Assembly: GCA_016703225.1 (NCBI GenBank)
Contig: JADJCM010000003.1
Span: 496,001 to 560,000 of the forward strand
Length of the DNA: 64,000 nt
Reading direction: 5' to 3'
DNA from: Lysobacterales bacterium
GTDB lineage: Bacteria; Pseudomonadota; Gammaproteobacteria; Xanthomonadales; Ahniellaceae
Shown piece after piece: positions 16,780-24,911 of this stretch (position 1 is its first letter; each line of letters begins with the position of its first letter). The position numbers were made by a program, and so were the translations under genes. Below the pieces are notes generated by a model. That model searched no databases and was not told the origin of the DNA. It saw nothing but the letters and a program-made list of their open reading frames with translations.

Positions 16780-17678
16780 CGTGCGGCTCTCCGTGGTTCT
16801 TCAAAGATGTCGCAGCGCTCGAAGTAGTACGCGATGACCGCTAGTACAGCCAACTCGTGCTCCGGCGTCCCGCGATGATCGCCCCCGACCCACGATTGAA
16901 GCGCGGCAAAAATCCGGTTCGGGCCATCGCTCCCGCGCAACCGCCGATACTCGGCCTTGAAGGCCTCGGCCAATCGTTCGCCAAGCGTCTCATCGTGCCA
17001 TTGGGCGAGAAACTCGGCGACCAACGGCGACTTGATCATGCCTTCCTTGAGCAAGCGCGCTACGGCCTCGGACAAGGCGTTTGCCTCGATCTTTCCCGAC
17101 GGCACGTCCTTCACGTCGGTCATCGGAGGCGCTGGGAGCGCAGCGATTCTCTCCAGCACGACCTTCAAGTCACCGAAGCCCAACTTGATCCTAGTCGCGT
17201 CGGTCAGGGAAGGACCGAACCATGACGCTTTGTCGTCTGCGGTGAGCTTTCGGAAGATCAGCCGAAGCTCCTCCTGACTCCATGGCTGTAACTGAATTCC
17301 AGGGTTTGCCGCCTCGAAGTCGAGTAACAGTTCTTGAACATGCGGCGGCAACCCATCCGTCGCGTTATGGACGAACGTCCAGGCGTCGAAATGCTTGCCC
17401 CAATGCTCCCTCGCACCCGCGAAGTCCTCGGTGATCTTGGCCTTCGCCTTGGCAGCATCCATCTGATTCGGCGCGTACACCTGGAACAGCCGGCGCTCCG
17501 ATTTGAGGAAGCCGTCGTTCTTGCGGTCTCCCTGATTCCCCCACGGCCGGCAGGGCATGAAATCGGCCTTGTAGGCCAAGCCCATTAGCCGCTCGAAGAG
17601 AGACTGAAACGCGTCGCCCTTCGCGCGGAGAAATTCCACCTCGAATCTCTGTTCGTAGTAGGCGTCCTGCAGATTCAT
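16776..17678 (-). CDS. ABC-3C system large partner protein (300 aa)
   Basis: Starts MNLQDAYYEQRFEVEFLRAK with its ATG overlapping the hsdM-hsdS stop codon (ATGA). The N-terminal half has FQSLFERLMGLAYKADF, then GNQGDRKNDGFLKSERRLFQ and VYAP, a spacing reminiscent of PD-(D/E)xK nucleases but without a clear catalytic lysine. The C-terminal ~100 residues, containing GMIKSPLVAEFLAQWHDETL, correspond to the C-terminal domain typical of ABC-3C partners. It is expected to be the effector or sensor partner of the ATPase. Whether it cuts nucleic acid cannot be judged. Confidence 0.7.
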   Translation of the reverse strand: MNLQDAYYEQRFEVEFLRAKGDAFQSLFERLMGLAYKADFMPCRPWGNQGDRKNDGFLKSERRLFQVYAPNQMDAAKAKAKITEDFAGAREHWGKHFDAWTFVHNATDGLPPHVQELLLDFEAANPGIQLQPWSQEELRLIFRKLTADDKASWFGPSLTDATRIKLGFGDLKVVLERIAALPAPPMTDVKDVPSGKIEANALSEAVARLLKEGMIKSPLVAEFLAQWHDETLGERLAEAFKAEYRRLRGSDGPNRIFAALQSWVGGDHRGTPEHELAVLAVIAYYFERCDIFEEPRRAAR

Positions 17679-20209
17679 GCGCCAGCCTCCGTGGATAGCG
17701 GCTCTTCTTCGCCCCAAATGCGGGCGAGGGTTGCCTGGATCTTCTTCTCGAAGCGGACGATCAGCTCGCGGTTGGCGGCGACCAGCGCTTGCTCGGCTTC
17801 GATCTCGGCCACGATGGCTTGCTGGGTGGCGAGGGGCGGGATGGGGATTTCGTGCGCCTCGACTGTTGTCTTCCGCATGGACGGCGGCTGTGATTCGCTG
17901 GCCCAGCGAGACAGGTCGAACGCGAGCAGATAAGTATGAAGGAAGTCGGGGAGCAGCCGCGCTGTATCCGGAATGATGCCCATGACGTTGTTATCGTAGG
18001 TCGAATCGCGCGTGAGGATGCGCTTCTTGTTGGTGGCGATTGCCGCACCAATCTTCGGGAAGATGACAGTGCCTTCAGGGTAGGCATCGCCCTTCAGTTC
18101 GCGCAACACCTTGCGCGATACGCTGTGGTTCCAAGAGACAATGTCCTTCTCGTTTCCGGGAAGGTTCATGTCGCTCACTTTGAGAAAAGGAATCTCCTGA
18201 TCGGTCTTGCCTTGGTAATCCAAGGGGAACCCGAACCCGCTTTCGACTGCGGCCACGTCCTTGATTGGCACCATCGGCCAGTCTGGGTGGATGGGGATGT
18301 GGGGGCGGTAGTGGTCGAGGACGGCGCGGGCGCCGTTGATGACTTTCTGGTAGCCCTCGATCTCCGCCACGATCTCCTTCTGCACTTCCAGCGGCGGCAG
18401 GGGGATTTGGAGTTCGCAGAATTTGGATTTGGAAATCTCCGCGAAGGTTCCGCCTGTCGCCCACGCCTGCATCGTAGGGACGAGCTTCGTGAGCGCGAGC
18501 GCCACATACTCCGGCACGGCTCGCGCAGCATCTTCGATGACGATGTTCTTGAAGCCTTGATTCGTCGCGATGGGAACACGGTTGATGGCAATGCGTCCGA
18601 TGGTCGCACGAGTCGAGACAACGACTGAATTTGTAGGGATCATCTTCGCGGAAGATTCGCGCAGGCCCTTGTCGGAGATTGTCCGCTTCGTTGCCAAGAT
18701 CTCAGAGATGAAGTCGGTCGCCGGAAGGTCAACGAGCGTCGCCCAAGGAATGCCACCGCCCCAGTATTCCTCGACGTCGGACTTGGGAGTGCCGCCGCTT
18801 TCAACTCGAAAGAGGGTCTCTTCGCCGAGAGAGACGAGCGGGAAGGAATGATTGGAGGCCGCTCCCTCCCGATACCGCTCGCCGCTGAGGTTGTAGTCGC
18901 CATTCGCGGCGATCTTTTCCTTCGGCACGATCAGGCCGGTGGCGAGGGTGAGCGTGTCGGTGGGCGTTTTGGCGCGCAGGGATTGGAGGTAGGTGGCGAC
19001 TTCGGCCTGCACCTGCGGCAGGTCGTTCTTGTCGATGGCGCGGCGCTGGGCGCCGAGGCCGTAGCCGTCGTTCTCGACTTTGAAGAAGGCGATGGTGTCG
19101 GCGGACTTGGCGAGGGACTTGTCGAGGATGAGAATGCTGGTCTTCACGCCGGAGTAGGGATTGAAGCAGCCCGCTGGCAGCGAGACGACGGCGACGAGAG
19201 AGTTCTCGACGAGCATCTTGCGCAGGTCTTTGTAGGCGGTCTGGCTCTGGAAGATGATGCCTTCGGGGACGATGATGCCGGCGCGGCCGGTGGGCGTGAG
19301 GTGCTCGGCCATGTAGTCCACGAACAGGACTTCGCTGCGCTTGGCCTGGATGGAAAAGCGCTTGTGCGGCTTGATGCCGCCCTTCGGCGACATGAACGGC
19401 GGGTTGGCGAGGATCACGTCGGCAAACTCGTTCCAGCGCTCTTCGGAAGTCAGGCTGTCGTACTCGAAGATGTGCGGATCGGTGAAGCCGTGCAGATAGA
19501 GATTCACCAGCGACAGCCGCACCATGTCGGGAGAGATGTCGTAACCCTTGAAGTTTCTGGCGAGGCGGCCCTTGTCATCGGGCGTCAGCGTGCTGTTGCC
19601 CTTGACGTCGGTATTGCTGCGCAGGATGTGCTTGTAGGCCGAAATCAGGAACCCGGCGGTGCCGCAGGCAGGGTCGAGGAGGGTATCGGTCTTCTTCGGA
19701 GCGAGGACCTCGACCATGAAGTCGATGATGTGGCGCGGCGTGCGAAACTGGCCGGCATCGCCCTGGCTGCCGAGGACGCTGAGCAGATACTCGAAGGCGT
19801 CGCCAAGCCGCTCGCTGTGGTCGTAGCTGAACTCGTCGATGATCTTGAGGAACATCTTGAGCGTTTCGGGGTCGCGGTAGGGCAGGTAGGCGTTCTTGAA
19901 GATGTCGCGGAACAGCGGCGGGATGCCGGGGTTTTCGGGCATCTTGGCAATGCCTTCGCCGTAGAGGCCGAGCATCTCGTGGCCGCCGAGCGAGGGCGCC
20001 ATGAGCTTGGCCCAGCCGTAGCGGGCGTAGTCGCCGGTGAAGAACTTGCGCTTGCCGCCGAGTTCCTCGCTCTCGGCGTCCATGTCGTCCATGAATTTGT
20101 AGATCAGCGCGATGGTGATCTGCTCGACCTGGGACTTGGGGTCGGGCACTTTGCCGACGAGGATGTTGCGGGCGGTGTCGATGCGGCGTTTGGTGTCGGT
20201 GTCGAGCAC
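17675..20209 (-). CDS. hsdM: Type I restriction-modification methylase fused to specificity subunit (HsdM-HsdS)
   Basis: An 844-residue fusion. The N-terminal HsdM part has motif I LLDPACGTAGFLIS (residues ~177-190) and the catalytic NPPF at 269-272 for N6-adenine methylation. From about residue 450 it becomes an HsdS: two target recognition domains starting FPLVSLGEETLFRVESGGTP and MVPIKDVAAVESGFGFPL, each followed by a helical spacer with PLPPLEVQKEIVAEIEGYQ or PIPPLATQQAIVAEIEAEQ. In most type I systems these are separate genes. It starts with GTG 3 bases after the KilA-N gene. With HsdR it forms a restriction complex. Confidence 0.9.
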   Translation of the reverse strand: MLDTDTKRRIDTARNILVGKVPDPKSQVEQITIALIYKFMDDMDAESEELGGKRKFFTGDYARYGWAKLMAPSLGGHEMLGLYGEGIAKMPENPGIPPLFRDIFKNAYLPYRDPETLKMFLKIIDEFSYDHSERLGDAFEYLLSVLGSQGDAGQFRTPRHIIDFMVEVLAPKKTDTLLDPACGTAGFLISAYKHILRSNTDVKGNSTLTPDDKGRLARNFKGYDISPDMVRLSLVNLYLHGFTDPHIFEYDSLTSEERWNEFADVILANPPFMSPKGGIKPHKRFSIQAKRSEVLFVDYMAEHLTPTGRAGIIVPEGIIFQSQTAYKDLRKMLVENSLVAVVSLPAGCFNPYSGVKTSILILDKSLAKSADTIAFFKVENDGYGLGAQRRAIDKNDLPQVQAEVATYLQSLRAKTPTDTLTLATGLIVPKEKIAANGDYNLSGERYREGAASNHSFPLVSLGEETLFRVESGGTPKSDVEEYWGGGIPWATLVDLPATDFISEILATKRTISDKGLRESSAKMIPTNSVVVSTRATIGRIAINRVPIATNQGFKNIVIEDAARAVPEYVALALTKLVPTMQAWATGGTFAEISKSKFCELQIPLPPLEVQKEIVAEIEGYQKVINGARAVLDHYRPHIPIHPDWPMVPIKDVAAVESGFGFPLDYQGKTDQEIPFLKVSDMNLPGNEKDIVSWNHSVSRKVLRELKGDAYPEGTVIFPKIGAAIATNKKRILTRDSTYDNNVMGIIPDTARLLPDFLHTYLLAFDLSRWASESQPPSMRKTTVEAHEIPIPPLATQQAIVAEIEAEQALVAANRELIVRFEKKIQATLARIWGEEEPLSTEAGA

Positions 20210-20212
20210 GGG

Positions 20213-21046
20213 CTAACCTTTGAGTTGCTTGATCGCGGTGGCGCCGGTGAGCACCTGCATCTGGCGGATGGCGATTTCGTTGAGGCGTTTGAGGCGCTCG
20301 CCTTGCGGCAGCGCCATATGGATCAGTTCGGCGTTCATGCCCTCGATGTTGGCCAGCACCAGCAGTTGCTCGACGCCGGCATAGTCACGCATGTTGCCGT
20401 CCAGCTTGGGGTTGGCGTCGCGCCATTGCTTGGCGGTCTGGCCGAACAGGGCGACATTGAGCAGGTCGGCTTCGCTGGCATAGGTAATCGCGGCCTGCGC
20501 TGCCGTGACCGCAGCGGGGATCAGATGCGCCCGGATGGCGTCGGTGTGGATGCGGTAATTGAGCTTGGACAGGGTGCGATTGAGGTTCCAGGCCAGCGAC
20601 AGGCGGCGGTTCTCGTCCACCTTGAGTCGCTGGAATTCCTTGATCAGGTAGAGCTTGAACTCAACCGATATCCAGGAAGCGAACTCGAAGGCGATGTCTC
20701 TGTGTGCGTAGGTACCGCCATAACGCCCCGACTTGGAGATCAGCCCGCTGGCATGGGTTGCGTCTATCCATTGACGTGGCGTCAGGACGAAGCTGTTGAG
20801 CCCTGCCCTGTTTTTAAACCCCTCGAATTCGAGGGGTTTGAAACCGGCGTTATTCAGTCGCTCCCATACGCCCAGGAACTCGATGGTGTTGCGGTTTCTC
20901 ATCCAGTTCTGGATGACATGGTCGGATCGATCCGGTTCTTTGTGCTTGGCAATGTCCGTCAGGGAAATATAGTCATCACTCGCCTGGCTGAGAACCGTGA
21001 CCGCAGTGCCTTTGACTTCGATGGTGCTTTTCATGGCTTTGCTCAC
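20213..21046 (-). CDS. KilA-N domain protein within the restriction operon
   Basis: A 277-residue protein with an N-terminal KilA-N domain: YISLTDIAKHKEPDRSDHVI, WMRNRNTIEFLGVWE, and WIDATHASGLISKSGRYGGTYAHRDIAFEFASWIS. KilA-N binds DNA and is common in phage antirepressors and in genes placed inside type I restriction operons. The C-terminal half is helical and unassigned. GTG start with AGGAA upstream; the gap to hsdR is 8 bases. The role in the restriction system is unknown; it may regulate it or detect phage DNA. Confidence 0.8.
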   Translation of the reverse strand: MSKAMKSTIEVKGTAVTVLSQASDDYISLTDIAKHKEPDRSDHVIQNWMRNRNTIEFLGVWERLNNAGFKPLEFEGFKNRAGLNSFVLTPRQWIDATHASGLISKSGRYGGTYAHRDIAFEFASWISVEFKLYLIKEFQRLKVDENRRLSLAWNLNRTLSKLNYRIHTDAIRAHLIPAAVTAAQAAITYASEADLLNVALFGQTAKQWRDANPKLDGNMRDYAGVEQLLVLANIEGMNAELIHMALPQGERLKRLNEIAIRQMQVLTGATAIKQLKG

Positions 21047-21054
21047 TGCGGTTC

Positions 21055-23601
21055 CTATGGCGCGAACTGGTTCAAGGGCACGTAGTCCTTGATGTATTCG
21101 GGGACGAGCATGCGGTACGGCTGCGGCACGGCTCTGAAATCGTGGGTGGTGAAGTAGGGGTTGGTCGCCAGATCGGTGAATTGCCGGCTATCGATGATGT
21201 CGCGCACCCGGTTGCTGGTGACGTAGGCCTTGAAGAAGGTCTTGATGGCCGGAATGGCCGAGGGTGGCTCGGGCACGCGGTCGGCAACGAACTTCGAGAA
21301 TTCCTCTTCCAGCAGTTCATCCCTGGACTTGAAGCGCGGGATGAGGCCGAAGACCTTCTCCAGGATCTCGCGCAGGGTCAGGCGCCGGTCCACGGCGGCG
21401 GCTTTGCGCAGTTTGTCGAGGGTGTAGTACTCCTCGGGCTTGTCGAACACTTCTCGGTTCACGTAGTCGATGACGCGGTCCCACTCTCCGGCTTCCACGG
21501 CGGCGGCGACAGTGTCATCGGCGCGGACCGCGTCCTCGAACCGCTCGAAGAACATGCGGTCGATCCTCATGCCTTCGTCCGTTATCTGCTCGACCCGTAT
21601 CGACGCCAGGATGTCGGCGCCGAGATGCTCGTAGGAGCCGCCCACGGCAACGGCGCCTTGGTCGCCGCCGGCGGTGCCTTCTTTGGCCTGGCCCGTGGGC
21701 GGCGGGAGCTTCAGCACTTCGTCGTAGTTGAAATCTTCCTCGAAGTATTCGCAGTTGGCGAAGAAGTCGAACAGCTTGAAGGCGGTCTTGATCGGCTGCT
21801 GCACGCCTTCCTTGCGGGTGTCGTCGAACAGCACCTCGCGGAAATCGTGCGTGCGCGTGCCGCGTCCCTTGATCTGGATGAAATCGGTGGGTGAGAAGAT
21901 CGGGCGAAACAGGCCGATGTTGAGGATGTCGGTGCAGTCGTAGCCGGTAGTCATCATGCCGACGGTCACGCAGATGCGCGCCTTGCTGGTCTTGTAGGCG
22001 GGAATGAAATTGCCGGAGCCGAGCAGATTGTTGTTGGCGAAGTTGATGGTGAACTGCTGGGCATCTGGAATCTGCGAGGTGACTTGCACGGCAAAATCCG
22101 ACTGGTACTTGCCGGGGAACATGCGGTCGGCCATTTGATTGAGGATCTGCGCCAGCTTGGCGGCGTGATTCTGGCTGACGGCAAAGATGATCGACTTGCC
22201 GATCTCGCCGCTGACCGGGTCGCGCATGGCGTGTTCCAGAAATGTCTTGCACAGGAGCTGGTTGGTGGTGTCGGCGAAGAAGCGCTTCTCGAACTCGCGC
22301 TGCTTGAAGGCCTGCTGCTGGTCGTCGCCGGCGTCATCGGTGAACGAGACGACAAAGCCCTCTTCGGAGAGCAGCGTGGTGGTGACCTCGGTGCGCGCAT
22401 CGACCACGGTCGGATTGATCAGGAAGCCTTCCTTCACGCCATCAAGCAAGGAGTAGCGGAAGGTTGGCTGGCTGTTCTCGCAGCCAAAGGTGCGATAGGT
22501 ATCGAGCAGCAGGCGTCGCTCGGCCTCGCGTGGGTCGCGGGTCGTGGGGTTTGCGTTGTCGAAGCGGCGCAGGTAGTCGCGCGGCGTGGCGGTGAGGCCG
22601 AGCTTGTAGCCGATGAAGTAGTCGAACACGGCGCGGGCGTTGCCGCCAATGGAGCGGTGCGCTTCGTCGGAGATGACCAGATCGAAGTCGGTCGGCGAGA
22701 ACAGCTTGCGGTATTTGTTGTTGAACAACAGCGACTGCACCGTAGTGACGACAATTTCGGCGCGGCGCCAATCGTCGCGCTTCTCCTTGTAGATCACCGT
22801 TTGAAAGTCGGCGGACAGCACGGCTGCGAAGGCCTTCTTTGCCTGGTTCTCCAGTTCCAGGCGATCCACCAGGAACAGCACGCGGCGCACGTTGCCGGAA
22901 CGCAGAAACAGCTTGATCACGGCGGCGGCGGTCAGGGTCTTGCCGGTGCCGGTGGCCATCTCGAACAGGAAACGGTCTTTGCCTTCGCCAACGGCGGCCT
23001 GAATGCTGTGGATGGCTTTGAGCTGATAGGGCCTGAGAAAACGCAGCTTGTTGGTCTGGATGTAGCCGGCGCGCTCTGTTTCGTTTCGCCAGGCGGCTTC
23101 AGATGCGTAATTCGGGCGCTGGGTGCGCACGATGTAGTCCTCGCCAACCGGTTCTTCGATCAGGCGCTGCGGATTGGGCGTGACCCTCTGGTAACCAATG
23201 ACCGAGTCCGGCGTCGGGAACGAGGTGATGACGTGCGGGTTACCCCGTTCGAGATCCCAGAAGTAGTGCAGGTTGCCGTTAGAGAGCAGCACGAAGCGGC
23301 AGTTCTGGGATCTGGCGTACTTGCGGGCCTGCTCCTTGCCGACAAGCGGATTCTTGTCTTCGGCTTTGGCTTCGAGGACAAGTAGTGGAAAGCCATTGGC
23401 ATCGAGCAAGAGAAAGTCGACGAAGCCCCTTGTGCTGTTCTCGAAGTTGGCACCGAGCGCGTCCAGGTCAGTCGACTTGATCGTCACACTGGGCTCAAGA
23501 CGAACATTGGCCGGTGCGTCACCTTCCGCGAAAAAGAGCCAACCGGCAGCGTCGAGCAGCTTGTTGATCTTGATGCGGGCGGTGGCTTCCTTGTCAGACA
23601 T
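21055..23601 (-). CDS. hsdR: Type I restriction endonuclease subunit HsdR
   Basis: An 848-residue motor-nuclease subunit that translocates and cleaves unmodified DNA. The N-terminal nuclease core has D62 and E77-A-K79 (VDFLLLDANGFPLLVLEAKA), the PD-(D/E)xK pattern. A superfamily-2 helicase follows: Walker A ATGTGKT at 216-222, DEAH in VISDEAHRSIGG, and motif VI QIKGRGTRTHDF. The C-terminal ~150 residues probably contact the methylase. Slightly shorter than EcoKI-type HsdR but normal for this subfamily. First gene of the leftward defence operon; a transposon begins only ~50 bp upstream of its start. Confidence 0.93.
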   Translation of the reverse strand: MSDKEATARIKINKLLDAAGWLFFAEGDAPANVRLEPSVTIKSTDLDALGANFENSTRGFVDFLLLDANGFPLLVLEAKAEDKNPLVGKEQARKYARSQNCRFVLLSNGNLHYFWDLERGNPHVITSFPTPDSVIGYQRVTPNPQRLIEEPVGEDYIVRTQRPNYASEAAWRNETERAGYIQTNKLRFLRPYQLKAIHSIQAAVGEGKDRFLFEMATGTGKTLTAAAVIKLFLRSGNVRRVLFLVDRLELENQAKKAFAAVLSADFQTVIYKEKRDDWRRAEIVVTTVQSLLFNNKYRKLFSPTDFDLVISDEAHRSIGGNARAVFDYFIGYKLGLTATPRDYLRRFDNANPTTRDPREAERRLLLDTYRTFGCENSQPTFRYSLLDGVKEGFLINPTVVDARTEVTTTLLSEEGFVVSFTDDAGDDQQQAFKQREFEKRFFADTTNQLLCKTFLEHAMRDPVSGEIGKSIIFAVSQNHAAKLAQILNQMADRMFPGKYQSDFAVQVTSQIPDAQQFTINFANNNLLGSGNFIPAYKTSKARICVTVGMMTTGYDCTDILNIGLFRPIFSPTDFIQIKGRGTRTHDFREVLFDDTRKEGVQQPIKTAFKLFDFFANCEYFEEDFNYDEVLKLPPPTGQAKEGTAGGDQGAVAVGGSYEHLGADILASIRVEQITDEGMRIDRMFFERFEDAVRADDTVAAAVEAGEWDRVIDYVNREVFDKPEEYYTLDKLRKAAAVDRRLTLREILEKVFGLIPRFKSRDELLEEEFSKFVADRVPEPPSAIPAIKTFFKAYVTSNRVRDIIDSRQFTDLATNPYFTTHDFRAVPQPYRMLVPEYIKDYVPLNQFAP

Positions 23602-23651
23602 TCAGGGTCCGATTCCGGCGATGGGGGTCAAGCGACATGACGTGAACGTGG

Positions 23652-23659
23652 AAAAAATA
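23652..23659. repeat. Left 8-bp target-site duplication of the mer transposon
   Basis: AAAAAATA lies directly outside the left inverted repeat and is repeated exactly at 28180-28187 outside the right one. Eight-base, AT-rich duplications are the rule for ISL3-family transposition. Confidence 0.85.
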
Positions 23660-23682
23660 GGGTATCCGGATTTTAGTGTGGG
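23660..23682 (+). repeat. Left terminal inverted repeat of the mer transposon
   Basis: The sequence starts GGGTATCCGGATTTTAG and continues TGTGGG. It matches 28157-28179 in inverted orientation with 19 of 23 identities. An inner copy of its CCGGATTT-AGTGTGGG core also occurs at 28055-28071. Confidence 0.8.
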
Positions 23683-23730
23683 ACGACAGCTAAAGCACTT
23701 GCTTGTCTGACTGTTCTTGCTTGTAGGTTT

Positions 23731-24192
23731 CTAGTTTCGCAGGCTCGTCCGTTTCAAGCCTTCAGTGTGGGTTTTTCCTGCTGGCGCATGTCGGTGCAAG
23801 GAAGCAATCAGTGGGCAGGTCACCTTGCCTTGGCTCGAACTGCATGCCTTGACCAATTGGGATAGCGCCAACTCCATGCGCTGGAGATCGGCCAGCCGCA
23901 GGCGCACATCCGCCAGCCGCGCTGCCGCGAGGTCGGCGGACTCGTGGCAATGGGTGCCGTCCTCCAGCTTGAGCAATTGCGCAACCTCGTCCAGATTGAA
24001 GCCCAAGCGCTGAGCGGACTTCACGAACTTCACCCGGTCCACGTCCGTCGGCCCATAGCGGCGGATGCCGCCGATGGGCCGATCCGGCTCCAGCAGCAAG
24101 CCCTTGCGCTGATAGAACCGGATGGTCTCCACGTTGACCCCGGCTGCTTTGGCGAAGGCCCCGATGGTCAGGGTTTCCGGGATGTTCATCAT
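23731..24192 (-). CDS. merR: MerR, Hg(II)-responsive transcriptional regulator
   Basis: A 153-residue MerR-family protein. The N-terminal winged helix LTIGAFAKAAGVNVETIRFY is followed by a long dimerisation helix and the mercury-binding loop. Cysteines at 82 (THCHES), 117 (KACSSS) and 126 (VTCPL) are at the same positions as in the well-studied Tn501 MerR and bind Hg(II) across the dimer. It represses and, with Hg(II), activates the divergent merTPA promoter at 24198-24228. Two ATGs are possible (24192, 24189). Confidence 0.95.
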   Translation of the reverse strand: MMNIPETLTIGAFAKAAGVNVETIRFYQRKGLLLEPDRPIGGIRRYGPTDVDRVKFVKSAQRLGFNLDEVAQLLKLEDGTHCHESADLAAARLADVRLRLADLQRMELALSQLVKACSSSQGKVTCPLIASLHRHAPAGKTHTEGLKRTSLRN

Positions 24193-24197
24193 GGCGC

Positions 24198-24228
24198 TTG
24201 ACTCCGTACTTGGCTACGGAAGTAACGT
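24198..24228 (+). promoter_or_regulatory. merTPA promoter with MerR operator
   Basis: -35 TTGACT (24198-24203) and -10 TAACGT (24223-24228) are separated by 19 bp, the over-long spacer that MerR corrects by DNA untwisting. The spacer holds the operator CCGTACTTGGCTACGG (24204-24219), one base off a perfect dyad. This strongly predicts mercury-inducible expression of merT, merP and merA. Confidence 0.92.
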
Positions 24229-24263
24229 TAGCGCATCACGCAAAGTCCCGGAAGGAGACCCTC

Positions 24264-24614
24264 ATGGCAAAACCTAGCAACGGCCGCGGTGCACTGGCTG
24301 CCGGCGGCTTGGCCGCCATCCTTGCCTCGACCTGCTGCCTCGGCCCGCTGGTGCTGATCACGCTAGGCTTCTCTGGCGCCTGGATCGGCAACCTAACCGC
24401 GCTCGAACCGTATCGGCCGATCTTCATCGGCGCCGCGCTCGTCGCGCTGTTCTTCGCCTGGCGCCGCATCTTCCGGCCCGCCCGCGCCTGTGCACCGGAC
24501 GACGTGTGTGCCGTGCCCCAGGTGCGAACAGCCTACAAGGTGATTTTCTGGATCGTGTCCGCCCTGGTACTGATCGCCCTCGCGTTCCCCTACGTCATGC
24601 CCCTGTTCTACTGA
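24264..24614 (+). CDS. merT: MerT mercuric ion transporter
   Basis: A 116-residue inner-membrane protein with three hydrophobic segments. The vicinal pair C24-C25 in helix 1 (ASTCCLGPL) takes Hg(II) from MerP, and C76/C82 in the cytoplasmic loop (ACAPDDVC) pass it to MerA. All four cysteines are at the canonical positions. The start codon has GGAGA upstream. First gene after the MerR-controlled promoter. Confidence 0.95.
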   Translation: MAKPSNGRGALAAGGLAAILASTCCLGPLVLITLGFSGAWIGNLTALEPYRPIFIGAALVALFFAWRRIFRPARACAPDDVCAVPQVRTAYKVIFWIVSALVLIALAFPYVMPLFY

Positions 24615-24625
24615 AGGAGACTGTC

Positions 24626-24904
24626 ATGAAGAAATTTGTCGCACTGTTCGCTTTGACTGTAGCCCTGAGCGCTCCAGCTTGGGCCGCCACCAAAACCGTC
24701 ACGCTGTCGGTACCGGGCATGACCTGCGCCACCTGTCCGATCACGGTCAAGAAGGCGTTGTCCAAGGTCGAAGGCGTCGTTGAAGCCAAGGTGACCTGGG
24801 AGCCCAAGGAAGCGGTGGTGACTTACGACGACACCAAGACGACGCCAGCCGCCTTGACCAAAGCCACCGAGAACGCAGGCTACCCTTCCACGGTCAAGAA
24901 GTGA
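24626..24904 (+). CDS. merP: MerP periplasmic mercury-binding protein
   Basis: A 92-residue protein with a cleavable signal peptide (residues 1 to ~20, ending AWA) and one heavy-metal-associated domain. GMTCATC with C34 and C37 binds Hg(II) in the periplasm and hands it to MerT. Starts 11 bases after merT with GGAGA upstream, so it is in the same operon. Confidence 0.95.
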   Translation: MKKFVALFALTVALSAPAWAATKTVTLSVPGMTCATCPITVKKALSKVEGVVEAKVTWEPKEAVVTYDDTKTTPAALTKATENAGYPSTVKK

Positions 24905-24911
24905 TCGTCCC

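Noticed and set aside
18848..21085. Long open frame (745 codons) on the plus strand opposite hsdM-hsdS and the KilA-N gene
   Set aside because: It runs across two real genes in antisense, has repetitive composition without domains, and mirrors high-GC codon bias of the coding strand.
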